A DNA stretch of 31,340 nucleotides from Stenotrophomonas_A sp036566925 (GTDB lineage Bacteria; Pseudomonadota; Gammaproteobacteria; Xanthomonadales; Xanthomonadaceae), in assembly GCA_036566925.1 (NCBI GenBank), contig DATCVI010000224.1:1-31340 (forward strand), written 5' to 3'. The translations under genes were made by a program, and so were the position numbers. The notes under the pieces are model-generated. The model was not told the DNA's origin, did not search any database, and worked only from the letters and a program-made list of their open reading frames with translations. This document shows positions 31,268 through 31,340 of the stretch, piece by piece (position 1 is the stretch's first letter; every line of letters starts with the position of its first letter).

Positions 31268-31340
31268 AAGGGCATCTCCAAAGAAAGGGGCGAGGTCAGG
31301 CGGAAGGGGGCGGCGCGCCGATCGGCGGGGGGGGGCGGGG

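Overview
The window is GC-rich, gene-dense bacterial chromosome. Gene content and order suggest a gammaproteobacterium of the Xanthomonadaceae/Lysobacteraceae. The evidence is the block ndk-rlmN-pilF-rodZ-yfgM-bamB-der, a PsrA-like fatty-acid regulator heading a fadN/fadA operon, and many secreted or lipid-anchored proteins. The genus cannot be fixed from sequence alone; a Lysobacter-, Luteimonas- or Stenotrophomonas-like organism fits. No phage, transposon, CRISPR array or rRNA gene was seen. No gene-free stretch exceeds about 220 bases.

Layout. (1) 1-4436, minus strand: a self-contained beta-oxidation operon (PsrA-like TetR regulator, two-domain hydratase/dehydrogenase, thiolase), with an operator palindrome at the front and a terminator at the end. 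(2) 4515-11256, plus strand: a conserved housekeeping run for nucleotide metabolism (ndk), rRNA methylation (rlmN), pilus assembly (pilF), cell shape (rodZ), envelope biogenesis (yfgM, bamB) and ribosome assembly (der). Most genes overlap or nearly touch. Compared with E. coli, ispG and hisS are missing from between rodZ and yfgM. (3) 11280-13697, plus: molybdenum cofactor genes moeA and moeB, the latter with an N-terminal rhodanese domain. (4) 13785-17942, plus: a tightly coupled set of an exported helical protein, a 57-residue protein with an ETFPASDP motif, exonuclease III and a three-domain NHEJ ligase LigD. No Ku gene is visible. (5) 17973-21371, minus: a FimV-like membrane/helical-repeat protein of unknown function followed by an FkbM-like methyltransferase whose motifs are altered. 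(6) 21509-22120, minus: two tandem tRNA-Ala(GGC)/tRNA-Glu(TTC) units, each with its own candidate promoter and terminator. (7) 22169-24414, minus: a secreted GH30 glycosidase translationally coupled to a polysaccharide deacetylase. (8) 24615-30591, plus: a CPA2-type cation/proton antiporter, two tandem APC basic amino acid/polyamine antiporter paralogues and a membrane alpha/beta-hydrolase (Abhydrolase_9 type). (9) 30605-31267, minus: a DUF4136-type lipoprotein.

How the genes work together. The fad operon is probably derepressed by long-chain acyl-CoA through the regulator it encodes. BamB, YfgM, RodZ and PilF all act on the envelope. ExoIII and LigD suggest a stress- or stationary-phase DNA repair operon. 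The GH30/deacetylase pair looks like secreted glucan or chitin-type polymer processing. The 24.6-30.6 kb transporters suggest ion, pH and amino-acid exchange. Strongest candidates for something under-described are the small ETFPASDP protein in the ligD operon, the FimV-like/FkbM-like pair, and the covarying hairpin in the tRNA spacers.
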